A program made the translations under genes and the position numbers. Below are positions 44,809 through 56,865 of a stretch of 64,000 bases of DNA, in pieces. This DNA is from Rostratula benghalensis (taxonomy: Eukaryota; Chordata; Aves; Charadriiformes; Rostratulidae), in NCBI GenBank assembly GCA_013399305.1, contig VXAI01000194.1, positions 1,467,591 to 1,531,590 of the forward strand, given 5' to 3'. The first letter of the stretch is position 1; each line of letters opens with the position of its first letter. Below the pieces are notes generated by a model. It was given only the letters and a program-made list of their open reading frames with translations. It made no database searches and had not been told where the DNA came from.

Positions 44809-47800
44809 CTCACTGCTGCTTTGGCACCTGGGCCAGGCAGGCAGCAGGCAGGGGACATTCCCTGCCATGGCTGTGATGTCCAACAGCCCGGCTCAGGGAC
44901 GAGGGGGACAATCTATGGCAGAGGGTCTGAGCTCTGGGATGGGAGCAGAGCCTCCAAGCAGGGAGAGGGGGCTCTCACAGGTCAGGGTGACCTGGAGCCC
45001 CCAGAGCTGCTGCCCTCACTCTGTGTCCCAGGTGTGAGCAATTGCAACCACCCCTCGTTAGTGTAATTACAGGCAGGGCTGGGCTCAGTGTGCCCTCCCT
45101 GCTCGGTGTAGAGACCAGAAAGTGCAATGGAGAGAGGTAAGAGGGGAAAGAAGAGAGAAAAAAGGTTTAATTTGGGGGCATTTGAGCCCCCAGAAGAGGA
45201 GGGTGGGGAGTTGCAGTGTGGCAGGACCCTGTCAGGAGGGGATGGGTGGGGGGGATTTCTCCCATAGTGATGCTGGGAATGGGGGGGCTGAGCTCCCTCA
45301 GGCCTGGTGTCACTGGGGTGGGTGACTGGGAGCTGGTGCTGTGTGTTTGCTCTGGTTCTCTGTGTGGTCTGTAGCCCTGACTGGTTTGTGCTGCAAGCTT
45401 GGTGACTGGTGCCAGTTTGGGGTGTCCTGCCCCACCAAAGTGTGGTCTTAACCCCCAGTATCACCCCTGTGTCCCTGTCCCTTCCTTCACAAGAGCTTCC
45501 AGTGCCCTGCCAGCCTCTGGGGGCTGTTGGCTGAAGTATGTTGTACTTTTTGGAAATGAAGTCAAGCAGCAAAATCCCAGTCTCTGCAAACCTGCTTTGC
45601 TTGCTGTTAGAAGAAAAGTTAGTTGCATTTGCTGGGGCAGTGCTGGAACTCAGGGGTGGGATTTTATTTGGGGTGGGGGGTTGTTTGGTTTGAATCTGGC
45701 TCTGGTCCTGTCCTTTTTAGTTGGATGTTCCCCAGTGCCCTCGTCCTGCCTCGTGGGGCTGGGCAGGGGGTGCTGCAGGGCCCCCTTGTAGTTTTGCTGC
45801 AAACCAGTTGGCACTGGGAGCAGCTCTGAACCACCATGGCCATGGAAACTATACGTGCTTCTCCCTGTCCAGCAGCACTTGTAGGGCTGAGCTGTGTTGT
45901 GGGCCCTACGTAGCTGTTTCCCCCAGGGAGGGGGTTTGGGGTGTGAGATGGGTGGGAGGGCAGAGCTTGGGGTGTGGATGTGCTGGATGGCACAGGCACA
46001 TCATGATGTGTTGGGTTCCCACATCTTGTCTTGTGTGCCTGGCACAATGTGGCACCAGGGGATGGCCAGTGGTGACCCCAGTATTTAATAATGTTCAGGA
46101 GGTTCTTTGCTGCCTGCTCTGGGGGAAGGAAAAGGCTCTGGGCATCCCTTTCCCAGGGCTGAGAGACCAACTGGGAAGGGGACACGCTGGGATGGGTCCT
46201 CTCACCCTGCACCAGCCCCTTGGCTGCCCTGCTGAGTCTTATCAATCACTAATTAATAAAATTGTAATGGAACTGGCTTGATAAGGATCAATATTTGCTC
46301 AGTGGCTCCTGCACTTTCCTCTGGAGGTGGGTGAAGGGAGAGGAGCAGCTCAGAGATTTTGGGGGGGTGCAGTGAGAGGGGGCAGCACAGATTATCCAAT
46401 ATCCTGGAAAAAATGGGAGAAAAACCTGTGTGAGGGGAGGGAAAGCTCTGCTCGTGGGACATGGGGAAACTCAGCTTCTGTAAATGCATCACTGGTGTGA
46501 CTGGGGAGAGCCCTGCACTGCTGGGGGGGGGGACAGAGGCTGCCTTGCTCATGCCTTTTGCATCAATTTATTTATTTTTTTATGTTAAATGGACCTGTGT
46601 TTGAGCAAAGTTCTGGGAGAAGAGCTGCTGCTCTGGGGCTGTGTTTCTCCGAGTGCATCGGATGGTGGGTTTTGGGGATGAGCAGGAGTTGTGTCACAGG
46701 CAGGGCGAGCCTGATGCCCAAGAACATCTCCTGAGCATGGCAGGGAGAGGTTTAGCATCACTTGGGGACAAAAAAGACCTGCCTGGTCCTCCTCATCCCA
46801 GCCCAGGGAGTAGGCAGGGCTCTCTGATGCGCTCCCAGCAGGGCAGCTGCATTAAGGCACGGCCTTCAAGTACCCTCTGTTTTCTCTGTGTCCTTTTTAA
46901 GTGCTTATTTTTCCCCCTAATAATTGGTTGGTGCATTCATGTACATCGTGGGTCACGGCACCTCATTGTAAGAGGGTCTCAGTGGGAGTTTTCCTTTGGT
47001 TCAGCCCCCAGCCAGTAAGTTTCTCCCCCCTGCTCCTCCCAGACAGGCAAACCCTGTGCTTGTGCCCAGCTCAGCCCCTCTTTGTGCAGGAGACAAAGCC
47101 GGTGGTGCAGAGACATGGGCTGGGATGTGACATTTTTGGGACCAGAGTCACTGCAGTGGTAAAATTCGCAATAAATTGTAGTGATTTTGTTGTAATTAAT
47201 TGTGATAAAAACAGGTGATGTTATGAATGGGCCTTTACTACTCTACTTGGGCAGTTTGAATTTTAGATCTGAGCTTTACACTTAATGGTTTTGCTTAATT
47301 TGCCTTTTTTTTTTTTTTTAATTTTTTCTCCCCACCCTGAACCTGCCCAGATCCCATCTCTTATTGCCTTGAGGTGCTGGAAATCCAGCCTGAGCTGTGT
47401 GATCCTCAGCTCTCCTGCAATAAACCCTTGGTAAATCCCCAGGGTTTTGGAGCTGAAGTGCTGGGTGGGACCTGGAGGCTCCCCTGACGCTGGACCAGGC
47501 TCCTGCCACCTCCAGGTGTGACCTCGGGGTCCCCAGGGAGTGCTGCCGGGGTGGCTGCAGCAGCTCAGCCCCAGGGAAACACCATGGGGACCAGCACAGG
47601 GTGTTAGAAAGTAAAGGAGAAGGACAGAAGCAGCCCAGGAGACCTTCCCACCCCGGCTGAGGATGCTGAGGGCAGGGGGATGGAGGAAGCTTTGCTGGGG
47701 AGGGGGGTTCCCAGGCGCTGCCTCCTGGGCTGGGCACGAGCACCGTGTCTGCCCCAGGCTGCTGCGGCTCCTAAGCTCTCCCTGAAAACCTGGGTTTCAA

Positions 47801-48660
47801 TCAATAGCCTGAGTCGATAGCAGCTGGGAGGATGCTCAAAGTCTTTGAAAACAAGGCCACAAGTGACTTCAGCTGAGCGCGGGTGTTTGGAGAGGTGATG
47901 TCTGCCTGAAATCCTCAGTAATTCCCTGATTACAGTTGCCAAAGTTCCAAATATCAGGCCCATCTTATAGACGGTTCCCTGTGTGGAAAACCACTCTCTA
48001 AGCCCAGCTGAGCACAAGCTTACACCCTCTTTGCTTAAGAAATGCAGATTATTAACCTGAGGTTGCTGAAGCAGCCTGGATGTCAGGCTGTTGTGTTGGC
48101 AGAAGGGACGGGGAGGGAGTCGAGGTCTGGCTGCATACTCTGCCATCATCTCCCCAAATCAAAACTCCAAAATAAAGCTTCCCACTGCGGGGTTTCCTTT
48201 CCTCTTGCGTGAGTGTGGCACCACAGCTCAGGCATGGGGGAGCTCTGCTGAAACCCCGGGACATCCACAGCACTGCCAGCCCCACAAAGCCACCCACTTT
48301 CTGCTATTAGTGCCACCGTGGCGTCAGCAGCATGAAGCTCTTTGATGTGGCACCGGTATAAATAGCTCCCTACCTGCAACAGAGCCTGGCTCCATCCCGT
48401 CCTCTCCCCTCGGCTGCCTGGTAAAATTGCTCGGCAGGAGCCTCGGAGAGGCCGTGGGGAGGAAAAAACAAGTGCAGAGCTCGAGGAAAGCTGGTTAACG
48501 CGGCCCCAGGAAGGTGATGTGTTATGTGGGGAAGCCCTGACGTCTGCCAGCCCCTCACACCAGCACTGGCTGCCCTGTTGGTGTCACTGGGCAAAGTCCC
48601 ACCAGCAGCAAGGGCAAGAGCCTTTCCTGGTGCAGTGAGGATCTGTGCAGGGCACCAGGC

Positions 48661-48790
48661 ATAGAATTGTCTGGGTTGGAAGGGACCTTTAAGGACATGG
48701 AGGCCAGCCATCAACCTCACTCTGATAAAAACCACCACTAAACCATGTCACTAAACCCATCTTTTAAACACCTCCAGGGATGCTGCCCAG
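48661..48790 (-). mobile_element. CR1 LINE 3' tail
   Basis: The text atagaattgtctgggttggaa, gggacctttaagga, catcaacctcactctg, ccactaaaccatgtcactaaa and acacctccagggatg is the antisense CR1 3' end. The element is in the sense orientation of CNTN2, inside intron 1. The right border is approximate. Confidence 0.9.
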
Positions 48791-51700
48791 TGGGCATCTG
48801 CCCCAGCCCCACAGAGCTCCTCAGCCCTCGCCGTGGCACTGGTGGTGCTTGTGCTGGGCACTGGGATGCTGGGGGGATGCGGGACCCCCAGGCTGAAGGG
48901 ACTTTGCTGAAGCAGTGCTAAAATCCTCTCCCTCCCAGGAGGAGGGTAGGGCATCCCCTGAGATGGTGGTGTATTTATTTTGCTCCTTGGGAGGTATCAT
49001 CCCTGTGTCTGACCTTCTTGCCTGTCTTTATTAGAGTGAATTTTAGTGTTCAGTCTCCAAACACTGCCCGGCTGCTCTCTCCTGTGTGAAGGCGAGCAAC
49101 AACCGGCACAAAACATATTTCCCTCTTCCTTCCTCCAGTGTAGGCTCCCTGTTTTATGGCGTTTTTGGTGCAGGACTGACAGCTCTATGGGCTGTCCAAT
49201 AAATAACACATGGAATGATTTTAGGACCTCGGCTGCCGTTGGGGGCTGGGTTTGGTATTTCACAGCCGGCTGTGGGTGGGAATACCTCTCGTGCTCCCTG
49301 AAGTCTCGGGACATCTCCCTCACATCTCTCCGAGGAGGTCCTGGACCCGACAACTGCCTTGCAGCAATGGGACCAAGAGAGTTTTGTCGTAAAGAGGAAA
49401 ACGTTTTGGGTTTAAGGAAAGAGATGTCGTATGGCTTGAGACCTGACTTTGTTTCCGTGTCTGCTGAGACCTGTTCCTTCTCTACAGCTCCGCAAGCACC
49501 CAAAGACATCAGAAAAAGACAGAAAGTGTCTAGAAAGAGCCTGATACAGCCTCTCATGGCAGATTTTAATAATGTTTCTTCCCTCCTTCTATGTTTTTTC
49601 ACTCTTAAAGGAGTCTCTAAGGAAGCTTCTCTTATCTCTTTCTGTGTGTCTGCTTTAACAGCATTTTTGAAAGCCCCTGGTCAATTCTGGAGTTGCCCGT
49701 GTGATGTATTTTTTCGGTATGGCAGCGCTGTAAGCCAGCCTGTTGCAAAGGGGATGTCTGCAACGACGTGCTCCCGTTGCTGCAGAGCCCTGGCCTTCCA
49801 GGGCTGCCACCAGCCCATCTCAAAACCTTCCTGGGCATCTGTGGTCCCTCGATTCCTGGAAAGCAGGGGCTGAGAGAGCACAGTTTAGGAAGGAGGGAGA
49901 AGCGTGGGATAGCTACCAGCAGTAGTTAACTCTGTTAAGCCAGTCCCCCTGAGACAGAGCAAAACCCAGCACTCTTTTGAGCAGAAAGAATGGCTGGAGT
50001 GGGTGAGCCTGGTGCTGGGAGCTGGCCCTGTGGCTACTGAGCCCCGGGGCTTGCTGGCTCCTGCAGCTCCACTCCAGTGAGCGGGGAGCCGTTGGGAGGC
50101 TCCCTTGGGATGCGATGTGTTCCAGGTGACTGCGTGGGTTTGCTTCGTGCCCAGCACCCTCAAGGGAGAGGTTGTAGAGTGGTTTAAAGCCCGTGAGCTG
50201 AGTCTCCGTGGGGACTCCCAGCTCCATGGGCCAGACCCTCCGTGTTCAGGTGCCTCTGGTGCGTGTGTGGGAGCTACCCTCCCTAAGGACATGGTCGGTT
50301 TTTCTGCCCTCTGTGATTTGCCTGTGGTAAATCTGCAGAGCAAAATCATAACACAGGCCACTAAATTCTCTGCAGATGTATTTTTGAGTGACAAAAGTCG
50401 TGGTTGCTCTGTTTGGTAGTAATTGATCAGGTGATGGAGAAGAGCATTAGCATCCCTTTGTCTTGGTCTGCTCTAATCGTGCTCCAGGGAGAACACGCAG
50501 CTGGGCTTGACTTGACCCTCTCATTTTCTACTTTCATTAGTCTTTCATAATTCTCATCTACCCCTGGAAAGTACAGTTATTTCTAGAAAGTTTGGGACCC
50601 AGTGCTTTCCTGTTATTAGCAAAGCAAGTGGCTTCTGGGGTTGGCAGTGTTGCTGTCGGGTGCGCTCAGTGCCAAATATTCAGCCCTGAGAGGTTCATCT
50701 GTGGATGCAAACCCGTTCCTAAATTCCCTGTGAGAGCCCGTGCTCCAGCTTTGTACCCTGAGAACTTGTTGTGGACATCCCTGGAGGTGGCCTGGGAGGA
50801 GTGGGAGCTGTTCTGGGGGGTTCTGGCTGAAGTCTGGGGCTGGGGGTTACTGCTGGGGAGGGCTGGGATTGTTTCAGGCTCTTGGAGGTAGAGGCTGCTG
50901 CCTCCCATCCTCAAAGCAACTAGTGTTTCCTTAGAGGGATGACAAGCTTTTATGAATACTCCCCAGTCCAGCCAGAAAAATAAAGCTGGGGCTGGTGGGA
51001 GTGGTGCAAGCCTGGGGGAGTCAGTGGGTGAGAGGCAAAGGGAGGGGGGGGGGCTTGGGAAGTTCAAGACATGGGGACTGGATTTCCCACCCAAAAAAAT
51101 CCCAGCCCAGCCTTTCCTGCCAACGGCTGCTTCCCCCTCCCAGCATCCATCCCACTCCGAGTGGGAAAGGGTGAACCAGTGCCCAGCCTCCTGGTGCCCC
51201 CCATGTCCTGGGTGTCTGGAGGGGGGGGGCAAGTTCTTGCCCACGACTTCTCACTGAGCCCCTCCAGCTCCCCTCTGCTCTGAGGTTCCTTACACGCTGC
51301 AAAGCCCCCACCAGCCTCAGACACAGAAGCTGTCCAGAGCAACCCCCTCTCCTACCCCTTACCCATCATCTGCCCCCCTGGGGGTGTGTTTAAGGGCTGG
51401 GGACGCCACAGTCTTCCTCATCCCCCCTCCCTGGAGAGGAAGCCCAGGTCTCTTGGGCTGCTCTGGGCTCTCCCAGCCCTTGTTGGAGATGTTGAAATAG
51501 TTTTGTGCAGCAAAAGCTGTGGGAGCACCCCCCCAACCCCTCCCAGGCGCCGCTTCAAGATGCCTGACCCTGCCAGCAGGCTCTCAAAGTGCTCCCAGCC
51601 AGAATGCACAGGAAAAGCCTAACAATTCTAATTTATAATAATAATTTTTTAAAAAATTACTCTCAGACTTATTCCGTAAGAGGCGTTTCTGCTGACAGCC

Positions 51701-52000
51701 ACATCGACCTCGGCCGCTCGGCCCCTGCCACAAGTGACACAGCCAGAGCCCCCTCTTCTTCCTCCCACCTCCACCCCCGGCTCCTCTCCGGCGCCGGCAG
51801 AGCCCGCGTCGCCTGCAAAAGCCATCGCCCGCTGAGGAATGCCCAAACCGAGCCCCGCTCTCGCCTCCCCGTCCCTGCCGGAGGCGAAGGGAGGATCTGG
51901 CAGGTTCCCTCTCCCCGGAGCGAAAGCCGGGCGCGCCTGCAAGTTGGCTCCGCTGAGGAACGCTGCCCCGAAACCCGGAGCCTCCTTCCTCCGCCCTGGG

Positions 52001-52070
52001 ATGGAGGGAGGGAGGATGGAGGGAGAGAGGATGGAGGGAGGATGGAGGGAGGATGGAGGGAGGATGGAGA
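52001..52070. repeat. GGAGGGAGGAT minisatellite
   Basis: Imperfect tandem copies of an 11-bp purine unit (ggagggaggat). It begins about 10 bases inside intron 1 from the CNTN2 exon 1 donor, so the transcript strand is a pyrimidine repeat. Confidence 0.88.
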
Positions 52071-52080
52071 AGGCACTTAC

Positions 52081-52260
52081 CTTGTGCGGGGCGGCTGCGT
52101 GCGCCGGCGGCGAGGCAGCGCTTGGCTGGTGCTTGCCCGAGCGTGGCTGTGTGTGCCCAGAGCCACTGCAGCATCTCTGCATTAGGATGTGCTCCTCCCT
52201 CTCCTCCTCCTTGCGTGCGCGCTCCCTCGCTCGCTGCCAACCACCACGCCGGTCCCTGGA
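52081..52260 (-). other. CNTN2: CNTN2 non-coding exon 1 (inferred)
   Basis: A strong donor (cacaag|gtaagtgcc, minus strand) ends a CpG-rich stretch at the expected distance from exon 2. CNTN2 orthologues have a non-coding first exon followed by a long intron. The 5' limit is a guess and no transcript evidence is available. Confidence 0.6.
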
Positions 52261-52599
52261 GAGGGTATTTTTTTTTTCTTTTTTTTTCTTTTTTTTCCCC
52301 TTCTGCCTTTACCTCACTTGCCACAGTCCAAGGACCAGTCAGGGAGGCAGAGCCACTTGCAGCATCATGCATAATTCATGCCTTTCCTCAGCCACCGGTC
52401 CCCAGCAGAAACCCCTCGCCTGCGCCCGTCGCCCCCCTTGGCTTCCCCCTCTCCATCCCTGGGGCTGGAGCAGGTGTGGGCCTGAGGGGAGGAACAGGGG
52501 GGGTGGGGTGGGGGGTCTGAGCCCACGTCTGTGGGGTGGAATCAGGAAAGGGATTAGCCCTTAGGGGGTGTCTCGGCAGGGAAACCCACCTCTGTGCTC

Positions 52600-52680
52600 T
52601 GTGTGTGTGTGTGTTTCTGTATAGATGCACAGCCCTGTGCTTAAATATATATATTTATATGTAAATACACACAGGGAACT
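52600..52680. repeat. TG and TA simple repeats
   Basis: A short (TG)n at 52600-52615, then atatatatatttatatg near 52647-52664. Low-complexity sequence. Confidence 0.7.
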
Positions 52681-54637
52681 AGGCTTTGTCTGCGCTGGGG
52701 ACACTGCTTTATGGTAGGGGTTTGGGAAGCTCCATCAAACAGAGTGTGGCTGTCGTAGGTGGTACCCGACCTGCGCTGTGCCAGGGAGGGGAGGATGGGG
52801 TTTCCTCCCAGAAGGGTTTGCAGAACAGGACCAAGAGGCTGCTGGGGAGACATCGGGGTTGGCAGCCAGGGTCAGCTCTGGGTTTTTTGGGTGAGCAGAG
52901 CCGCCTTCAGCTGTTGCTGTGATCCAAGGGGCTTAGCGTTGGGGCTTGCCCACGTTGGCAGTGCTCTGCAAGCAGTGGATGTGCCCCTGTCTTGAGTGAC
53001 ACTATGAGATGTGACAGGGACACTTCAGGACATCCTCCACAACACCCTGCAGGCGCTTGAGGTTTGAGAGAAAGAGGTGCTGCCTGTCCCATCACTGCTG
53101 AGGTGTGAGGGACCCTCGTGGTGAGTTTTGCTGGGGGCAGGTTGGTGGCAGTGAGGTGGGAAACAGAGGGTTCAGGCAGGGACCACCCTGCACTCTCCAT
53201 CCCTCCCAGCTCCAGCCCAGACCTGTTAATGATGTAAGGAGATCAATGGGCTCTGGGGCTGTCCACAGGTTAATGGTCTGCAATTACAGAGGAGTAATTA
53301 AGGCATTAGTATCTCTATCGATTGGCAAAGCTCCAGTGGCCCAGGCTCCTCCAGTGACTGGGTGCAGGCAGGAGAGTGCCTGTGGTGGAGCAGGATGTGG
53401 CGTTGGTTCCACCTCTCTTCCCCTCACCCAACTGCCCTGTCCTCTGCTCCCTGCTGCCATTTTGGGGTGAGAGTGGGAGAAACTGGCTTACGGTCCTTCC
53501 TGCACACCTCACCTGGAATGGCAGGCACTGGCACGTATTTTTTCCACTTTTATTGGGTAGAAAGGAAGAACGGGGCTGGATCCCAAACCCCAGCAAAAGG
53601 ACTAACGGAGGGACCATGCAGGGGGAAACCCAAGAGAGGTGACAAGCTCCATCTCCAGTGGAGGGAGGGGGACCTGCCCTCTGCCCCCTCTCCTCTGTGT
53701 CTCTATTACCAGCAGCTCCCCAAGGGTCTCTCTGCAGGTGACAATGGCATCGGTGACCTCTCGGGTGTTTGTCCTAGTGCAGACGTGTTCTGAGACCACA
53801 GCAATAGTGGCTGGGGGAGGAAGGGGCTCTGTGAGGGCTCCCTTGGATATTCCTGGTGCTGACAGGGGGTGGCTGTTATCTATGGTAATGGTCAAAGGGC
53901 TGCCTCTGTGAGGAGGAGGAGGAGGGTGAGGGGAGGCAGTCTGTCGGCCTTGATCCAGCCCCGCTGCCCCACGGGGCGGGCAGAGGTCAGGGAAGATATG
54001 GGTGTCGTTGTTCTCCTGCCATCAAAAGGGAGGAGTGCTAATGCGTGCCTGTCTCCCCCTGTATCGATCGCGAGGATGAGGATGGGTCTGTTGTCACTCG
54101 CTCCTGGATGATAAAAACACTGTGTGTCCCGTGGGAATGGTGGAAGCAGCCACCTGCACAGCCTGAGACCTCAGGCCCTGCTGGTTCCCATGGCTGTGGG
54201 CAGTGGGACACGGTGGCTTTGGGGTAATGCAGGGGTCCCTGGGCTCCAGGTACCTTGAATTTCTCATCAAAGGCCAAGTCAAATCCCTTCTTCGCCCTTC
54301 TTCAGGGCAGGGGTGGAGGGTGGCTGGTGCCTCCATCATCCCAGTCTGCACTGGGGAGTTCTCCTACACTGGCCAAAAGGTGCTTTTTTCTGTTTTTTTT
54401 CCTTGGTGCTGTTCAAGTAAGTGGGGAAGGGGGAGGTGGGGGGATAACACAAAGCCCCCACCGCAGCACTGGAGCAGGAAGCACTAATACTTTCATCCTA
54501 TTAGCGAGGGCTGCAGCAATTACATCTTCATTAACCAAATTGGCTCTGCTGTTTTTCCCCTCTTCCTTCAGCCCATTCTCGTCAAGGCTTTGCACCAGGG
54601 AGCCTCTGCTAAGAGCACTTCAGAGCCTCGGGGGCAG

Positions 54638-54657
54638 NNNNNNNNNNNNNNNNNNNN
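54638..54657. other. Assembly gap (20 N)
   Basis: A 20-N placeholder between G-rich flanks in intergenic DNA. Confidence 0.99.
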
Positions 54658-56143
54658 GGGGGAGGGCAGACACAGGATTGGTCCCAGGGGGAGGCATCGC
54701 TCGCTGCCAGGACCTGCCAGGTCAGGAAGGGGGAGCTGGGTTAAACCCTGATGCTCCCATATGTTTGCTGGGACGTGGGGGTGTGGGGGGGTGCTTCTTG
54801 CCCATCTCCTATCACGGGCTTCTGAAGGGTGCTTGTGCCACAGCCAGCACTGGAAAGGATGCAGAGCCGCTGTTTGCCAGTCTCAAAGATGCCAAACCAG
54901 CCTCAAGGGCATGGGCAGTGCCACGGAGCCACGCTCAGGGCTTGTCCCTGAGCAACCATTGCTCCTTTGTGCCTCAGTTTCCCCACTTGGATAGGGTGCT
55001 GTGGCTTGCACCGAGGCCTTGTTGGTGGCCAAGGTGTTCAGCGAGGACTCTGTGAGGAGTTCCTGCCCTGGGAGCGGTTGTTGCTGTTCTTGGAGTGGTC
55101 CCCCCAGTGCAAACCAGTTTCTAAGGGTGATGTGTGACGAGATGTGCCAGCGCTGCCTCTTCCCATCCCCATGACTGCCCTCATCCTGCTCACTGGGGGT
55201 GCTTCTGGTGGGCTTGGAACACAGACAGCATCTTGTCCCAGCTCCGAAACTCCCATGTTTCAACCCCAACCAGGTTGAGCAGAGCATCTCTCACTGTTTA
55301 ATGGGGCTGAGCAGATCTCCTGGCTGTGGGTGGGAGATGTCAGAGCACCCAGAGCCAGCGTGAGGGGGGCTGTAAAAGTACTAATGGGGAGAGTTGTCCT
55401 GCTTGGTCCAGGACACCCCCACAGCCTGCTTGGTGTGAAGACCCAGCATTTCTTATACCCTTCTGGAGGCTCCTTGTGAACCCTTGTGAATGCTGTGTTG
55501 GAGCAGTAGAAATGTAGAATTTCTGCTCATCTGAACTCATGAGAGCTTTGGGAACCATCCCCTCTGCCCCCATGCCCACAGGATGGATGAGTTGGGACAA
55601 GAGGGGTGTGATGGAGGGTCAGGTCCTGTCCCACCACCTTGGCTGCTGGTCACGCATCTCGGCGTTGTCCTGAGCCGTGCTAAGCTCTTGAGAGATGCTC
55701 CTGAAAACCAAGCATCCACAGGGTCTTGTTGCTGCCAGCCTTGATCCAGGGCTTGTGCTGCTTTGTCTGGATAAACTTAAAAATATTGTTCTAGAAGGGT
55801 AGTCAAGGAGATGCTGAGGTTTTTAAACCCCTTGGTTGAGTTTTCTTCAGCAAAAGCACAGACCTGCTGGAAGGATGGTCCTGCATCTCCACAGCCGGGT
55901 GATGCTTTCCCTTCAGGTGGCTTCAGAGGAATATTTGGGGGAGGGGGAGGGGATTCCTGGGGAGGGAGGGTGGTGCTGGGGCAGGCTGTGAGCTGGGGGA
56001 CTTTGGGGACCCAGGTTTTCCCAGGCCACGTGTCTGGGGAGCGCTCACCTGGTGCTGGCTGTGGGTGGGCAGCGGGGCTGGCTTTTACCTTTAGAGAGCT
56101 GAGAGAAACAAATCACAGGCTTAGCATGAGTTTTGAACAATGT

Positions 56144-56149
56144 TTTATT
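56144..56149 (-). terminator. NFASC: Candidate NFASC poly(A) signal AATAAA
   Basis: Minus-strand ATAATAAAACATTG, at the lower edge of an AT-rich block and followed by GC-rich intergenic DNA. Assigned by position. Confidence 0.5.
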
Positions 56150-56789
56150 ATATGTTTAGTGTTCTCTATACAAAAAAATCCAGTCTTTTTCTTTTTACAG
56201 TGATTCAAAAAAATGATATCTGAGTATTTTGGCCTTCTTTCATCTCTCATGCAGTCGGTTTATAAGTCCTTATAATAAACATTATTTTTTCTGTAGTCTG
56301 TAAATCTTCTCGCTGTAAACTGTTAATTTTACAGCTTCAGCTATACTTTTCTCATTGGAACAAGTGGGTTAACACAAAGGTGTGGTGGTTTTTTGCTTTC
56401 TTTTTTAAAAAAAAAAAAAAAAAAGGCAAATAAATACATAGAATACTTTAGAACAACCAGGAGGTTTTACAGAGAGGATGGCTGGCTGGCAATATATTTA
56501 CAACTTAAAGAAAAACAAAATGGTCCAATACTTCCTTTCTGATGTGAGCAGGAGGAAGGAACATTTAAAACTCTGCACTGCAAAGGAAGGGCTCTGTTCT
56601 GTGGGTTTGACACAGGGTTTAGACGGCGTTTGACAACCAAAGCCCGATGGCCACTGGAGAAGGACATGGAGAGACAGGCGCTGCTGGGCAAGGGGAGCTA
56701 CTGATGCAGTGGGGTTTTAGTTAGGACCAGGAAAGCATCGTTATTCTCACAAATAAAACAGGTCTTAGTGCAAGAACTAGAACGCGGTC

Positions 56790-56865
56790 TCTATTTTTTT
56801 TTTTTTCCTTTTTTTTTTTTTTTAATTTGTTGTTGGTTGGTTTGTTTGTGTTTTTTTTTTTTTTA
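56790..56865. repeat. T-rich low-complexity tract
   Basis: Three T runs separated by cc, aatttgttgttgg and tttgtttgtg. On the NFASC transcript strand these are A runs. Confidence 0.8.

Larger units (their letters stand above)
39824..52080 (-). other. CNTN2: CNTN2 intron 1 (12.3 kb, inferred)
   Basis: A long first intron between the inferred non-coding exon 1 and exon 2. It holds the 85-base C homopolymer, an AT-rich TAATTA block at 42170-42235, a CR1 tail at 48661, a TCTG tetranucleotide run at 44791-44808 and many G-rich tracts. No coding exon is supported; long open frames here reflect GC richness. Confidence 0.65.
51700..52270 (-). promoter_or_regulatory. CNTN2: CpG-rich promoter region of CNTN2
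   Basis: A dense run of CpG (for example cgacctcggccgctcggccc, gagcgaaagccgggcgcgcc, gcgtgcgcgctccctcgctcg) surrounds the inferred exon 1. No TATA box is seen on the minus strand. The transcription start is probably near 52230-52270, just below a long pyrimidine tract at 52263-52300. Confidence 0.55.
52271..56120. other. NFASC-CNTN2 intergenic region
   Basis: About 3.8 kb between the inferred NFASC 3' end and the CNTN2 promoter. No gene is supported. It holds a TG run and an AT run at 52600-52680, a 20-N gap at 54638-54657, and an AT-rich block at 54480-54560 that stands out from GC-rich surroundings. Confidence 0.6.

Noticed and set aside
49046..49873. 275-codon plus-strand frame in CNTN2 intron 1
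   Set aside because: Composition is mixed, with no domain, repeat or recognisable family. A chance frame in intron sequence is more likely.
51839..52564. Plus-strand frame of 241 codons over the CNTN2 promoter
   Set aside because: A CpG-rich region with few stop codons. It contains the purine minisatellite translated as EGGRME repeats.
54255..55055. 266-codon plus-strand frame across the 20-N gap
   Set aside because: It runs through N bases and low-complexity G-rich DNA, with no recognisable protein features.
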